Below, in pieces: positions 1 through 12,652 of a DNA stretch of 64,000 bases. The stretch's first letter is position 1; each line of letters opens with the position of its first letter. Made by a program: the position numbers and the translations under genes. This stretch comes from Colletotrichum lupini (Eukaryota > Ascomycota > Sordariomycetes > Glomerellales > Glomerellaceae). The notes under the pieces are model-generated. The model was not told the origin of the DNA, made no database searches, and was given only the letters and a program-made list of their open reading frames with translations. Location: the NCBI RefSeq assembly GCF_023278565.1, contig NC_064675.1, positions 3,534,001-3,598,000 of the forward strand, given 5' to 3'.

Positions 1-1935
1 CCCCAGCTTCCCCTTTGAACCCTCTTGGCCGCCAGACCGCCCATCGCCAGATGACACCCAGCCCCCCTTGCACGGATGGAAAGACCCGCCGCTGGACCCT
101 GAAAAGTGCCCACGTCTGGTTTAGCCGCGACCTGTTGCTGCAGGTCTGAGGGGGAACCAATCTTGCATTTTTGGCCACCGTACCCACCGGGCCACGTCCG
201 CCTGCTGTCAGTGTCAGGTCGATTCGCCGCTTACAACTCCGCTCGCCCGGGCACGCAGACCCCCGGAGAAGTCGGCGGTGCCACGCGCTAGACCCGATGC
301 GCCACCGGCAGTCGGACCCGGGTGCCCTGGGGCCGGGCTGCGCCGTTTCTCTCTAGCGCCGGACCGGGCACTGGTTCCTTGGCTTATGCGTCGGCGCAGC
401 ACACGGTGCCGGGTGTCTGCAAGTTGCCAGCCGTGGATTGGAGCGGCTGTGCTTGAGACGGAAGAGGCGGCGGGCCACCAAATACCGGGCCCGGTGACGA
501 CCAGTCTGGCGCCCACGAGGCATACAGCTTTTGCAGACATTCGATTCTGGCACTGCTAGTTGTGATTCTCCGACTGAAGCTCGTGGCCATGCCAACGAAT
601 CGTCCGATTTCGATCGCATCCCAATAAACAACTTCACAACAAGGCCAGCTGAGAAACATATGTGTTTTCTTGCCCGTTTCAATCAGTCCATGCGAGCCGA
701 GGCTCAATGCTTCCCGGCCGAATCGCTGAGACGCATCATCGATCTGCCCCACAATCTAAGAATCTCACCCCAAGCCACGGTAACGTACGATCTGCAGCAG
801 TCAACCCAGCATCATTCCTGTTGATATCGCTGTGCACTTTCAAGGTGAACGGGCGGGTCCGACGATCTGACCATCATCTGGGGCCATGGTGGCTGAAATA
901 TCGACAAACATAAGCTCGCGGCTGTGTCGTTTCAAGACTCAGACGCTTGGGAAGTCTGAACATGAGGCAACACGTGCAGCAACCGCGTCTCTCTTCCTTC
1001 GACAATTGACATCGCGTGGTGCATCTCTTTGCTCCCATTATAGTGCTGCTTCATGCAGTGGGATGCCGTGAATATGGCGTCGAAAGGACCTTTGGTTTGA
1101 TGATGACTGATGAAGAAACTATCGGGTTCCGACGAGGGCTCGTTACGATCGAGCCAAAGTCCCCGTTCCCCGCATCAAGCAGCTTCTCTTGATTCCCCGT
1201 TCCCGCACTACGCCACTCGCGCCCGGGTTGAGAGGGTTACATGCGCCCAAGTGCCGCTCAGTAGCGCCATACCCCGCCAATGCAGAGAGTAAGCTGCACA
1301 TCTAGAGGTGTTGACAGCTCTGCTGGCCAGGTCCGGTGGGGGGAATCATAGGTCCGAGACTCCTCCTTGAGGGATTCTGCAACCACAAACAAAGAGACGG
1401 TTCAGAACTAAACATGACGGCCAATCTTTAGCCGCAAAGCTGGCGGTTGACTGAATGTTCGACCACCCCAATAGCATACCGGATCGGGAATAGGGTCCCA
1501 TCCGCCTGAGGAGACCGCCACAGCGAAAGAGAGAGAGAGTCAGAGAGAGGAGATGGTTATGGAGAGATCCATTGAGATGCTTCGTCGCACAGACCCCGCA
1601 TCCATGGCAAACACGAACCCCTGCAGCACCACCATGCGAGCAGCAGGGGGCTGCCAACGACGACTCGTTTTCCCGTTGCCTTCCCACCCACACATCCTGA
1701 CATCAGTTGAGCATGAGCTTCCGAGGTGCCTTTTCATCGCTCATGTGTCAATTGGGACTATAGCTAACTCCAAAGCTGCCCCTCATCCGACTTTGCGTAA
1801 CTTTGTTATTGTCATTGTTCTTCTACCCCTTCTTATAGCCATTTCTACGTTGTATCGCGTTGTACCACCGAACTGTTCAATTTGATTACTATTCTCATCT
1901 TTCTGTGTTTACTTACCATCTCAATCCACTTCATC
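1..1935. other. Intergenic region, no gene recognised
   Basis: Only short overlapping open frames without recognisable domains occur here. The last ~400 bases before the alcohol oxidase start are pyrimidine-rich, and a short GA-rich patch lies near 1528-1550. This part probably serves as the promoter and leader of the downstream gene. I see no RNA gene or repeat element. Confidence 0.5.
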
Positions 1936-4511
1936 ATGGCTACTCTGCCAAAGACTATTCCTGGCACCGCCGTCGAGCTCCAGCTTCCGGCGCTGCCGAC
2001 CACCGACTTTTGGAACGAGACTCAATGGACCGTTCTGATGTCCTTGCTTGAGGCGGTCCTCCCGCCCATCTCACGACCGGCGACTCTCACAGACACGGCA
2101 AGCCAGATCCGAGTGTCCGATGCAGAATATGCGGCTGCGCTCCAACTCGCCCAGAACACAATGAAGAAACCGCCTTCTGAGGAAAAGTTCCAGGAGTACA
2201 TGGCGCACAATCCCGCAAAGGAACCCAAATTCATCGAGAGCATCACCAGGACACTGGCGGCCCTGCCTTCCGGCGCGCAACGTCAACTCGGTGGCGCAAT
2301 GGGCGCTCTTGGGTAAGTGATGGGCCATGAACGCCACCACGATGCTTCACTTTTGATCTTCACCGTGAACCAAAACTGACCAAACTAACAGTACGCGCGC
2401 CGGCACGTTGTTTCTCACTGGGTACTGGACCCCAGTTCACCTTCAACCCATAGAAGTTCGTGAGCAAATTTTGAAGGCTTGGCAGACGTCCAGGCTCCCC
2501 ACAATCAGGGTTCTATCAAAGTCAATATGTCTCCTGGCGCAAAAGGCCGCCGTGCAGACCAATCCTTTATTCATAGAGTTGACGGACTATATCGACATGC
2601 CGGACTTCCAGACGCACGGCGAGGGCTTCGACTTCAACTTTATGCAATTCGAGTCGACTGGCGAGCCAGCCGTCGTAGAGACCGACGTCGTCATCGTCGG
2701 ATCGGGCTGCGGAGGAGCAGTCGCTGCCAAGGTCCTGGCCGAGGCCGGTCACAAGGTCCTCGTTGTCGACAAGTCGTACTACTACACCCCGAGCCAGCTG
2801 CCCATGTCCCAGGATGCCGGCTGCTCGTTCCTGTACGAGAACGGAGGCTTCATCACCAGCGATGACAACTCGCTCAACATGGTCGCCGGCAGCTGCTGGG
2901 GCGGCGGTGGCACCGTCAACTGGAGCGTCAGTCTCCAGACCCAAGGGTTCGTCCGCAAGGAGTGGTCTGAGCAGCGCGGCCTGCCATTCTTCACCTCGCC
3001 CCAGTTCCAAAACTGCCTTGACAAGGTCTGCGATTTCATGGGCGTCAGTACCGACAAGGTCCGCCACAACCACCGCAACCAGGTGCTGCTGGACGGGTCC
3101 CGGAAGCTCGGATGGCACGCCGCCACGGCCCCGCAGAACACCGGCGGGATGGAGCACTACTGCGGGCAGTGCCACCTCGGCTGTGGGTCGACTGAAAAGC
3201 AGGGGCCAACCGTGAGCTGGCTGCCGGCAGCGGCGGGATCTGGAGCCAAGTTTATCGAGGGCTTCGAGGTTGAGAAGGTCACCTTTGACGAGACCAGCGG
3301 GTCCAAGCGAGCGACGGGCGTAGTTGGAAAGTGGGTTTCGAGGGGAGCCAACGGCAGCACCAGCGCGGCTTTGGAGCAGCGGACCACACGACAGGTTGTT
3401 ATCAAGGCCAAGAAGGTTATCATGTCGGCTGGATCAGTTTCGAGCCCCTTGGTGCTGTTGAGAAGCGGTTTGACGGTAAGTAGATGATGTCGTCCCTCTA
3501 CTGCGCTCTCACACGATTACGCTGCTAACGTTGGATACGTTTAGAACCGACACCTCGGTCGTAATCTCTATGTCCATCCCTGCAATTTTGTAGGAGGCTA
3601 CTGGAAGGAGGACTGCAAGCCATGGGAGGGTGAGTCACTCAAAATACATCGCAAATCCATATGTTCTGGTTGCTGACGTGAAGTGAACACAGGCGGTATC
3701 ATCACGAGTTACTGCTCCTCATTCGAGGACCTCGACAAGGCCGGTCACGGTGTGAAGCTGGAGCCTACTTGCATGATCGTACGTCCCAAATCTAAATTTT
3801 GTAAACCAATTTATTCTTTATTCACTAACACATTCACAGCCTTACGCAATCCTGTCCAGCATGCCCTGGCACTCTGGCCTCCAGGCCAAGCTCAGCGAGC
3901 TCCGCTTCCGCCACTTTGGTGCCTTCATCTCCCTCACCCGCGACCGCGACCCCGGCCGCGTGTACCCGGACCCCATCTCCGGCCGCCCCCGCATCGACTA
4001 CGTCGTCTCCGACTTTGACCGCGCGAACACCCTCGAGGGCGTCGTCGCCCTCTGCAAAATCTGCTACGTTGAGGGCGCGACGGAGATTCACGCCGGTCTG
4101 CCCGGTCTCGAACCCTTTGTCAAGGAGGACCACGCCGAGCCTCCCTCAAAGGAGAAGGAGACGGCAGCCGCGTCGTCTTCGGCTTCGGACAGCGGCGACG
4201 AGGCGATCCTCGACGGCGTCAACGATCCCAAGTTCGTCGCGTGGCTTGATAAGTTGCGTAGGGTGGGCAACGCGCCGCCCGTGGCCATCTTTTCGTCTGC
4301 GCACCAGATGGGTACGTGTCGTATGGCGCCTAACGAGGACGAGGGCGTGGTGGGACCCAAGGGTCATGTTTGGGGCACGGAGAATCTGTTTGTCGCGGAC
4401 GCGAGTGTTTTCCCTAGCGCCAGCGGGGTGAATCCCATGATTACGAATATGGCGATTGCAGATTGGATTGCGATGAATGTTGGGAAGGAGATTAAGGCTG
4501 AGTTTTCGTAG
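1936..4511 (+). CDS. Long-chain fatty alcohol oxidase (GMC family)
   Basis: Predicted FAD-dependent long-chain-alcohol oxidase, which oxidises fatty alcohols to aldehydes with O2 (omega-oxidation of alkanes and fatty acids; family members are membrane- or peroxisome-associated). Exons: 1936-2312, 2392-3475, 3545-3629, 3693-3778, 3840-4511. All four introns have GT-AG ends and the phases join, giving 767 residues, the usual size for the family. The ADP-binding motif VIVGSGCGG lies near residue 229, and a second Gly-rich stretch (GSCWGGGGTVNW) follows. The C-terminal GMC signature has HQMGTCRM near residue 699 and NPMITNMA near 742, which are the expected catalytic His and Asn regions. The start was chosen at ATG 1936 in a good context; an in-frame upstream codon at 1882 would only add a hydrophobic leader. 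Substrate range is inferred from family membership. Confidence 0.93.
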
Positions 4512-4608
4512 AGTGGGGGGAGTACTATAGTTTCTGGGGATGGAGAGGATTTTTAACGAGAGAGTAAGTGGGGGACTCAAGTGAGATTGTATAAAAGATG
4601 AAGGAGAC

Positions 4609-4666
<58 letters not shown>

Positions 4667-5915
4667 GCGGAGTACATTTTATTGTAGCTATACCCAACTC
4701 CCATAACAGATTGTCGCATTTTGGTGTCATGGCTTACAGCATTCCAATATCCTGGCGTTGAAATGGGGTAGTGAACAGTCACTCACACGGAACAAGATCT
4801 AAGTAAGGGCGTTGAAATGCATTGGCTCTATATCGATCTAAGCTTGCTGTCCTATCATCCACAGACTGGACCTTGATAAATATTTACTTTATGAAGAAAC
4901 CAAGAGCCCTTGGCCGGCTCATCTGCACACCTTCTCGGCCGATGTACTGTGTATCTCTTGATATAACCGCTTGCCTACGTATATATAAATGTAGCTATCA
5001 AAAGATATCCAAGGTGACAAGGCACGCTAATTTTAAGTCCAAAATCTTGGTCTCGGATGACTGAAAGGTACATGACTCATATATGACTCACAACATTTAC
5101 TGAAGCTGGGCTATACTGCTCCTTAGCAGGAGCACGACAAAACCCGGTGAAGCCATTCACTCACTCGGACTAGACAAAGCGACAGGTTGAAAACCAGCAC
5201 ACAGAGACCTTGTAAGGTGATTACCTATTACCAACTACTTCGTAGAGCGCGTGCTGATCCGGGCCATATTGCACAATGAATACTTTTTTGAAAGCGAGGC
5301 GCGTGGTAGTGAATGGTTTTTCATGAAATCCGGGTCTTGAATTTTGTCGCTTCTTAAATGGGGTGTTCTTTGATGGAGGGAGAAAGGGGGAGTGTGTGCC
5401 ATTGGATCGTTTGTTAGGTACTTCTGTCTTGTCAGTCATCCCACCGTGATCGCCATGAGTCTTTTGGGCTGTGGTATTGCTGTTACTGCGCACGACCTTG
5501 TACTTGTCAATGAGGAGGATATTTTGAGGTGATTAGATGCAAATTGGTCTGGGTGTGTGAGGTCTGTTTCCTATCATGGTACTTTAGATGTGGCGTAATG
5601 TATTTAGATTCGGGACGCGTTATCAAATTATCAGGGGTGATTCTTTTCCTTCTTCAACTCACTTTCTGGATGCCATCTGTAGTATCTGTTCGCAATTGAC
5701 TTGAGGCTGCACCTTGATATTCTAGTTTTCCTATCTAAAGGTCCAGGAGTATTATTCAGATTGGGATCTGGTCTACTCCAGGATGTAACTGGTCACTCCA
5801 AGCACCGTCTCCCATGTCCATCAGATGAGTTATTGACTTTCCGATCTGTCACCTTCGATTATCCTCTTTGTGGCCATGACGAACTATAAGAAGATATTTC
5901 ACGAACAAACAAATA
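4512..5915. other. Intergenic region between convergent genes
   Basis: It holds the 3' ends of the alcohol oxidase and of cnxABC, plus a GA microsatellite. A 90-codon open frame on the minus strand (5221-5493) has no recognisable domain. No other feature was seen. Confidence 0.5.
4615..4663. repeat. (AG)n microsatellite
   Basis: About 24 uninterrupted AG units lie ~100 bp downstream of the alcohol oxidase stop, probably in its 3' UTR. The tract should be length-polymorphic. Confidence 0.95.
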
Positions 5916-8193
5916 TCAAGGCATCTCCCACCGCCCACTCTTCCCCCCATCCTTCAAAACAACCCTCAACCCCCCAATAACCATCCCCTTATCCACAGCC
6001 TTACACATGTCATACACCGTCATCGCCGCCGCCCCAGCAGCAGTCAAAGCCTCCATCTCGACCCCCGTCTTGCCCTCGCACTCGACTGTCGCCTCGACGC
6101 AAATCACCGTCTCGTCTTCAGCGTCGCTGGCCGGCTCGACCTCGACGCCGATGTGTGAGAGCAGGATCGGGTGGCACAGCGGGATGATGTCGGGCGTGCG
6201 CTTGGCGGCCATGATGCCCGCGATTCGCGCCGTGCCGAGGACGTCGCCCTTTTTCATCTGGGAGGCGCGGATGAGGTTTATGGTGGATGGGGAGGAGAAG
6301 GTTATTGTGCAGGCTGCTTTTGCGATGCGTGCTGTGGGGAGTTTGGCGGCGATGGAGACCATGTGGGCTGAGCCTGAGGGGGAGATGTGCGTTAGGGATG
6401 GTTTGGGGGTTTGTGTGTCATTGTATTTGTCGTTGGTGTCCTTGCTCTTCTTGTCGGAGTCATCGTTGCGGCGGTGGGTGGTTGAGGAGAAGGGCCTGAG
6501 TTGAGCGTGATGACGTGGTGTTGCGGAGAGGAGGTAGATGGGTACCCCTGGCACGCCTAGAGGACGGCGTGAAGGTGCCTGGGTGAGGCTGATGGGCGTG
6601 CTCATGGACATTGGCTTGAAGACCCTGGTGGGAGATGACAGACGAGAAGGTTGAAGCGGTTGAGAATCTAGATAGACTATTGATTCAGCCTTCCATTCGT
6701 GTGCACATGCATACTTATATATACGTTCCGTATAGGATCCCCTTTGGGCATTCATGCCACGCGATCATCCCCTTGGTATCCAACGCCGTCCCAATGCAAA
6801 CAAACCAAGCAGGCAAATCCTTCCCTCAAAACCAATGGACCAAGAGTGTAGGAGAGAAAAAGGGCCGCGGTTACCCACCTATCAAGATCATCGGCCTGTT
6901 CTTCATGTGCTCCAGCTCACCAATACCCGCATGCTTCTCCTTCTTCCGCTTGACAGCCATACCAATGACGTCCAAGAGCTCCGCCTCGTTGAGCGCTGCG
7001 CCCAGCGGCTTCCCAGCGTCTGCCAGCCCTTGCCGGCGGTCCATCTCAATCTGCTTCATCGCCTCGAGCGCCGCCTCGTCAATGGGCTCGCCGCCGTTGG
7101 ACTTTCGCAGGATATCCCGCAGCGAGACCTCGGTGTTGCCAAACAAGCACACCTTGAGATTCCCGTCACTCGTGATGCGCAGCCGGTTGCACGTCCCGCA
7201 AAAGTTGTGCGTCATGCTCGTGATGAAGCCGATCCTGCCCGCGAACCCGGGGACGTGCCACGTCTTGCTCGTGTCGTTCTTGTGGTCCTCGACCTTGGCC
7301 AAGGTGGGATACGTCTCGCGGATGACGTCGAGCATCTCGGCGTAGCCCAACATCTTGCCCTTGTTCCACTTGTTGCCGTCAAAGGGCATGTACTCGATGA
7401 AGCGGACCTCAACGTCCTTGTCGCGCGTCATCTCGACAAAGGGCCCGATCTCGGCGTCATTGCGGCCGCGCATGACGACGCAGTTGATTTTGAACTTGAT
7501 GCCCGCGCCGGCCTTGTTGAGGGCAAAGATGCGGTCGATGCTCTTCTTCACGGCGTCGAAGCCGTTGCGCCGGGTCATGATCTGGAACATGTGCGGGTCC
7601 AGAGTGTCGAGGCTCAGGTTGACGCCGGTGAGCCCTGCCTCGACCATGCTGTCGAGCTTGCGGTGGAGGGAGAGGCCGTTTGTGGTCAGGCACAGCTCGC
7701 GGAGGCCGTGGGGCCGGAGGGCGCCGATCTGGTGCATGAGCGGGACGATGTCGCGGCGCACCGTGGGCTCGCCGCCCGTCAGGCGGATCTTGGTCACCCC
7801 CTGGGAGACGAAGACGGAGGAGAGCAGGACGATTTCCGGGGTGGTGAGAAGTTCCTTTGTCGGGGAGAGCGGCACGCCTTCTTCGGGCATGCAGTAAAGG
7901 CAGCGAAGATTACAGCGTTCCGTGACGGATATGCGGAGGTAGTCATGCTGGCGGTGGAAGGTATCGGTGAGGAAGTCGGAGAAGGGCTTCGCATCCTTGA
8001 TGAGACGCCGGCGGGTGGTGAGTGGTTGGTGTTGGGAGCTCGGTGTGACTTGGGCTGCAGCGGCAGCCGCATTCAGACACCTCCTTTGCGTGTGCGTGTG
8101 AGGTATGCATGCCGACTGTGAAGGTCTGCATCGCTGTGATAGCTGGCCGCTGCTGCGCAAGGCAGTGCGAGGCCATGATATGCTGTGTCTCAT
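5916..8193 (-). CDS. cnxABC: Molybdenum cofactor biosynthesis fusion protein (MoaA-MoaC)
   Basis: Makes cyclic pyranopterin monophosphate from GTP, the first step of molybdenum cofactor synthesis. The MoaA half (8193 to about 6875, ~440 residues) begins with an Arg/Ser-rich, acid-poor presequence typical of mitochondrial import. It then has the radical-SAM cluster CNLRCLYC (C94, C98, C101), LTGGEP at 138, and the second cluster Cys residues (FCGTC, 332/335, and C349). The MoaC half (to stop 5916) has [18 protein letters not shown], the CHP motif and DMCKAVDK. An intron must separate them, because the MoaA frame reads into Gly-Gly-stop at 6871-6879. Two joins keep frame: donor 6878 with acceptor ending 6557, or donor 6874 with acceptor ending 6625. 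An unspliced message would encode a MoaA ending in ILIGG. Fungal cnxABC and human MOCS1 are the family precedents. Which join is used is unresolved. Confidence 0.9.
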
Positions 8194-9219
8194 GTCGCTC
8201 TATCTCAGTGTGAGGAAATGTGAAAGACGATAAGTGAGACGAGCTCCGAGAAAAGAGAAAAGAGGAATAATCACACGCTGCTCATTCCCATGGCTGACAC
8301 AGACACTGACATGTGATAATGATTGTTGATGAGATGAAAGTAGAGGCCATGAAATGGATGAAAACTAGATTCGAACGAGAGTGAGGAGTGAAATTGCTAT
8401 CACGGCGATGAGATATGTGACACTGTGAGTCAGCAGAAGCGTGGCGATTACCTATTTGTGAGTGAGGTAAGCCCGTCGATAGACGACAGACAACACTACA
8501 GCGACTACTCTGCACCTAAAGTGAGACTAAGTGAGGGGGAAAAGAGCCGCTTAGTGCCGCTGAAGGGCGTATGCACAAGCACAAGCACAGGTCACCGGGG
8601 CCGACGGAGTTGGGCGAAGGATGTCTGGACTCTGGCGGGGTTCGGCGGCTTCTGAGGTGCTGGCGAAATAGGGCAGTGGTGATTGGTTCCCGGCGTTCTT
8701 TCCCATCGTCGTCCGGCCGGCAATTTCCATGGAGCCGGAGAGAGCCCGGACACTGGACCATTGTGTACTGTGTAGAAAGCGCGACCTGACTAAGCCCTCC
8801 CGGTAAGGTATCTTGTGTTGCTGCCCCGCGCTAGTCCAAAACAGGAATCAATGTAAACAACAAAGATGCAGACGAGCACCTTGTTTCCTTCCATTGCAAC
8901 AACGGCTTTTCTTCAAGACTCCACCGCTGCCGAGACTCAGGAACGCTTGCCCAATTCATCCTCACCCAAAAGACCAAAAAGAAACCCTGCTTCGTTTCGT
9001 TTCGGTAAAAACACCCGTCCCTTGCCACTTCCCCAAGTAATACTCGGTACGGAGTAGACCTCACTTACTTTGTCTCACTTTCCGAAACAAGTCAGGCTCG
9101 CCTTTTGGTAGGTATCTTACGAATACGCATCAAAAGTACCTGATCAAAGTAAAGTACCGTACCTGGGCTTGATATCACTCTCGCGCCCCCCAACACACAA
9201 CTCTTCAACTCCATGCATC
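8194..9219. other. Divergent promoter region cnxABC / WDR8
   Basis: About 1 kb separates the two divergently transcribed starts. No convincing gene or RNA lies within it. A B-box-like string near 8367 is not part of a tRNA fold. Confidence 0.55.
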
Positions 9220-10887
9220 ATGCACTTTTCAAGGATCTTTAAATGTAAGGCTCTCAGCGTCTTCTCATCCATCCTCTTCCCCAAGGCTTACCATCGACAG
9301 CATCGCCGCATTGCGCGTCAAGTCCTGATGGTAACCTGATTGCAACCTTGTCGCCCACCAGCGTCAGTGTACGGTCTGTCGAAACCCTCGAGACTATTCA
9401 TAGCGTCAAATTACCGTCCAATGTCGGTCCTGCCTATGCTTTGCGCTGGTCACCTTCGTCAAGACGCATTCTCGCCTGCTTCTCTGACCAGGTTCTGATC
9501 TACTCAGCTTCGGGTCCAGGTTATCGTGGCGTCATACGAAACCCCGCAACCCCTAATCTGAAGCCTACCTTTGTTCAGTTTGGCGCTTCCGACACCGAGA
9601 TCTTCATGTGCTCATCCTACGGCCTCAAGTTCTCCATCTTCGACCTGGCCACTTCGAGAACCACCGAGATCAGCAACCCAAAATTCCACCAAGCTAGTGT
9701 AGCTTCTCGTGGCTTTGCACTTCGCCCCGGCTCAGGACATTTGGCCATCCTCACACGCGTCGCCGGTAAAGATATCGCCAGTGTTCACCATATTAAGACA
9801 CGACAAGTCCTTCGCTCTTGGCAGCCCGATACTGTCGATGCTCAAGGACTGGCCTGGACCCCGGACGGCCGCTGGCTCCTTATGTGGGAGTCTGCGGCTC
9901 AAGGACACAAAATCCTGTTTTACACGCCCGACGGCCACCTCTTCAAGACGTGGTCTGGACCCTCACCTTGGGCCATCGAGGAGAAGCATTACGAACTCGG
10001 CGCTGGGGTAAAGCACTGTCAAGTCAGCCCGGACGGCGCTCACATTGCAGTGTGCGACCACACTCGCAGTGTATGCGTTCTGGAAACCAAGTCCGCAGCC
10101 GAGTCGATGAGACTCGAACATCCTGCAACCATTACTCCGAGGGATACCGTTCAGGTGGGTGACACAACCTATCTTTGTGCAATAATTTTGGCGTAGACTA
10201 ACATGAGGATGCCAGATCTGGCAAGAGGAGATCGCCACGACCCAATCAGGTTCACAGCACTCCTTTTCGCGCGCGACCCAGTCCGTATCTGCTCCGGGCC
10301 GAGCGAGCAACGGCATTGTCGACACCAAGCTAGCCCGCACTTTTTCCGTCTTTGATGCATCATCCAGTCTTTTAGCTACCACCTTGGAGGACTGCCCAAG
10401 CACTGTTTGGGTCTGGGATTTGGCGTCATCTGAACTGCGCGCCGTTCTCATCTTCCACAGTCAAATTTTGGCTTTCTCCTGGCACCCAAAACAGCGCGAG
10501 TTGCTCATGGTTACGTGCGAGGGAGACAACTACGCAGGTTTGGTGTTCGTCTGGGACCCCTTGTCCGACGGCCCGAAGACGGTTCACTTCAGAGGGCAGC
10601 TACCCGATGCCAAGGTGTTGGGCAAGCCCCAAGCATCGTGGCTCGACTGGACTGGCGATTCTGCCGTTCTCCTGCTGGGAGATAGCAAGCATCATCTCAT
10701 GGCATCACTTGCGGAAGCTGAGGAGTCCGGAGCTCCATGGCAAGACGCGCAGCGCAATGATTTGACAATGACCACTGGCAAGGATGAGACGCAGATGGAG
10801 GCACCTGCACTGGACGATTTCGACGAGGATCTGTCCGGTCTAGACATGTCCGAGGTAGACGACACCTTCTCCTTCAAAAGGACTTGA
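9220..10887 (+). CDS. wdr8: WD40 protein, WDR8/WRAP73 family
   Basis: Predicted spindle-pole/centrosome-associated WD-repeat protein; in fission yeast Wdr8 acts with Msd1 to anchor spindle microtubule minus ends. Exons: 9220-9244, 9301-10154, 10216-10887, giving 516 residues. The first exon is only 25 nt and encodes MHFSRIFK plus one base. This matches the conserved start of the family, and exon 2 continues in frame with a SPDGNLIA motif. WD-type blades are visible at several places (ALRWSPSSRRIL, GLAWTPDGRWLLMWES, HCQVSPDGAHIAV, VWVWDLAS, FSWHPKQRELL). A Ser/Thr-rich insert sits between the last blades, and the C-terminal tail is acidic (DDFDEDLSGLDMSEVDD). An annotation that omits the micro-exon would start wrongly inside exon 2. 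The family assignment is good; the role at the spindle pole is inferred from homologues. Confidence 0.85.
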
Positions 10888-12652
10888 TCGATAGCAGCGC
10901 CACCACTTTGGTTCAAGACGGCTGCACCAGAAGCTTCCCCGACCAACCATCCGAAGACAAGCCCCAAACCTGCGGGTGTCACGCAGATCTTATTGGTTTC
11001 CCAGCTACCCGCGGCTGCGCGGTGGTGCAGCCGAGCGCGATGATGGATACAGCACCCGCACCGACTTGATGCAGAAAGTTGTGGTCATTTCCAAGCTCTA
11101 AGCATGCTGCTGCCGCAGCCACCTTGAGCAAACCATCCTCACGAGGAAGGACTGTCAGTGGTAAGCGTTCGCATCTCTTGCGGACAGCCGCAACATGGCT
11201 TCAAGGACAGGGCTCTACACGAAACTGTGCAAAATTCGTCTGCTCGTCGCTCGAACTCTGGTATTTACTGGCGCTCCTCTGGGGAATTTTTCATCATTCT
11301 GACAGGTTGACGTGGCTTACCAGCACCGCGCTTAGTGGATGTTGTCCTTCGCGGCTTCTCTCAACTGACGCCTATTTGCTTATTTGTATCGACTACCCGC
11401 AAGCCCAGGCTTTACAATGTGTTGGAGTTGCAGGCTACGTACAGCGGCACAGCATCGAACCAACTTACTGCAGGGGTCTATGATGGAACTTTCTCAGTCC
11501 GAGCCTGCTCCCCTCGAGTCTATCACTCGAACTTGCCATTGGCTGTAGATGATCAAGGGCAAAGGCTCAGAATGCATTCGGATTTTGATCAGCACTTTCA
11601 GCTGTTCATGGACCATCTGATAAACCGCTGGTCCCTGGTCATTGTTCCCAATGGTGTCCCTAGCTCCCTCTCCGGATCGGGACGAGTTAGTCGAAAAGGG
11701 AAGCCTTTCTGGCTATCATCGAGAAAAAATTGGAGCCCTGTTCACTCGTTTCTTTGGTTTCCAAGCAACTTAAGGGAGGAATCCTGTCTACTGCCGGGCT
11801 GCAGCTTACATCGCAGCCTCCAATGACCAGGTTCACGGCACATATTTTCGGATGACTCGATAATGATAGCAGCCGTCTTGCTCGACCCAACAACAGCCAA
11901 AGAGCTTATGCGCGCGATTGGTGACTGTGCCCAGAACAAGCTTGCATCAAGCCGGACCCCACATGGTGGCTGTCATTTTTACGATGCTACAAGGGAGGAG
12001 AACTCAATGGCACGATCTAATAGTAAATGAGCTGCATCACACCTTTTTCGTTGCGACGTTCTTTGGCGCCGCATGTACTGCGGGTATCGGTACCAGATCG
12101 TTGCTGACCCCGTACCATGTCCGGTCGACCCATTCGGCCGACTCACCAGCGGATGTGTTGGTTGGCACAGACAAGGAAACCCCAAAGCGTAGCACATGGG
12201 TTCGGGTACCTAGGCCAGGACGACTACTTCCAACGAAGATGGAATGTCTGTCTGCCAAGTACCGGTTCAGACTGGGATAACCCGGGGGCAGCACTAGCAG
12301 AAATCTCCCTTTCCTCGAACTAAAGACAAGTATTTCTCTTCATTGGCCATGTTGTTCTCCGCGGTTTCTACGAGGAAACATGGAGGATGGAGAGAACCAG
12401 CCCAATATAAAAGACGAATTCCATTGTTCTCTCCTCACCACCTCAAACCATCACCTCCTTCCTTTGTTTGCCCGAATCGATTCGAGGAAGGCCAAGGCTT
12501 TGTGGTTCATCACTGGATCTTGTGTCCCACGAGATCCTGGCAGTGGTTGATTCTTCGTACCGTCACACAGCCACCAGTCAAAGTCAAGACGTTGGCGTCT
12601 AACGTTGGACAGAGCCCGTGCCAGGAGTTGGTTTCCGTCGTCCCGCATCAAC
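10888..12652. other. Intergenic region with only weak open frames
   Basis: It contains the 3' UTR of the WD40 gene and the promoter of the RRM gene. A 55-codon open frame from 11863 looks mildly protein-like, as does a short frame near 11660-11770 that breaks at a stop. Neither has a recognisable domain, and I could not join them into a gene. Confidence 0.4.

Noticed and set aside
6754..8121. 455-codon plus-strand frame
   Set aside because: It is the antisense shadow of the MoaA exon, caused by biased codon use.
5916..8193. Two separate genes, moaA and moaC
   Set aside because: The same orientation, a short gap with in-frame splice sites and the known fungal fusion favour one gene; a bicistronic reading is kept as a finding.
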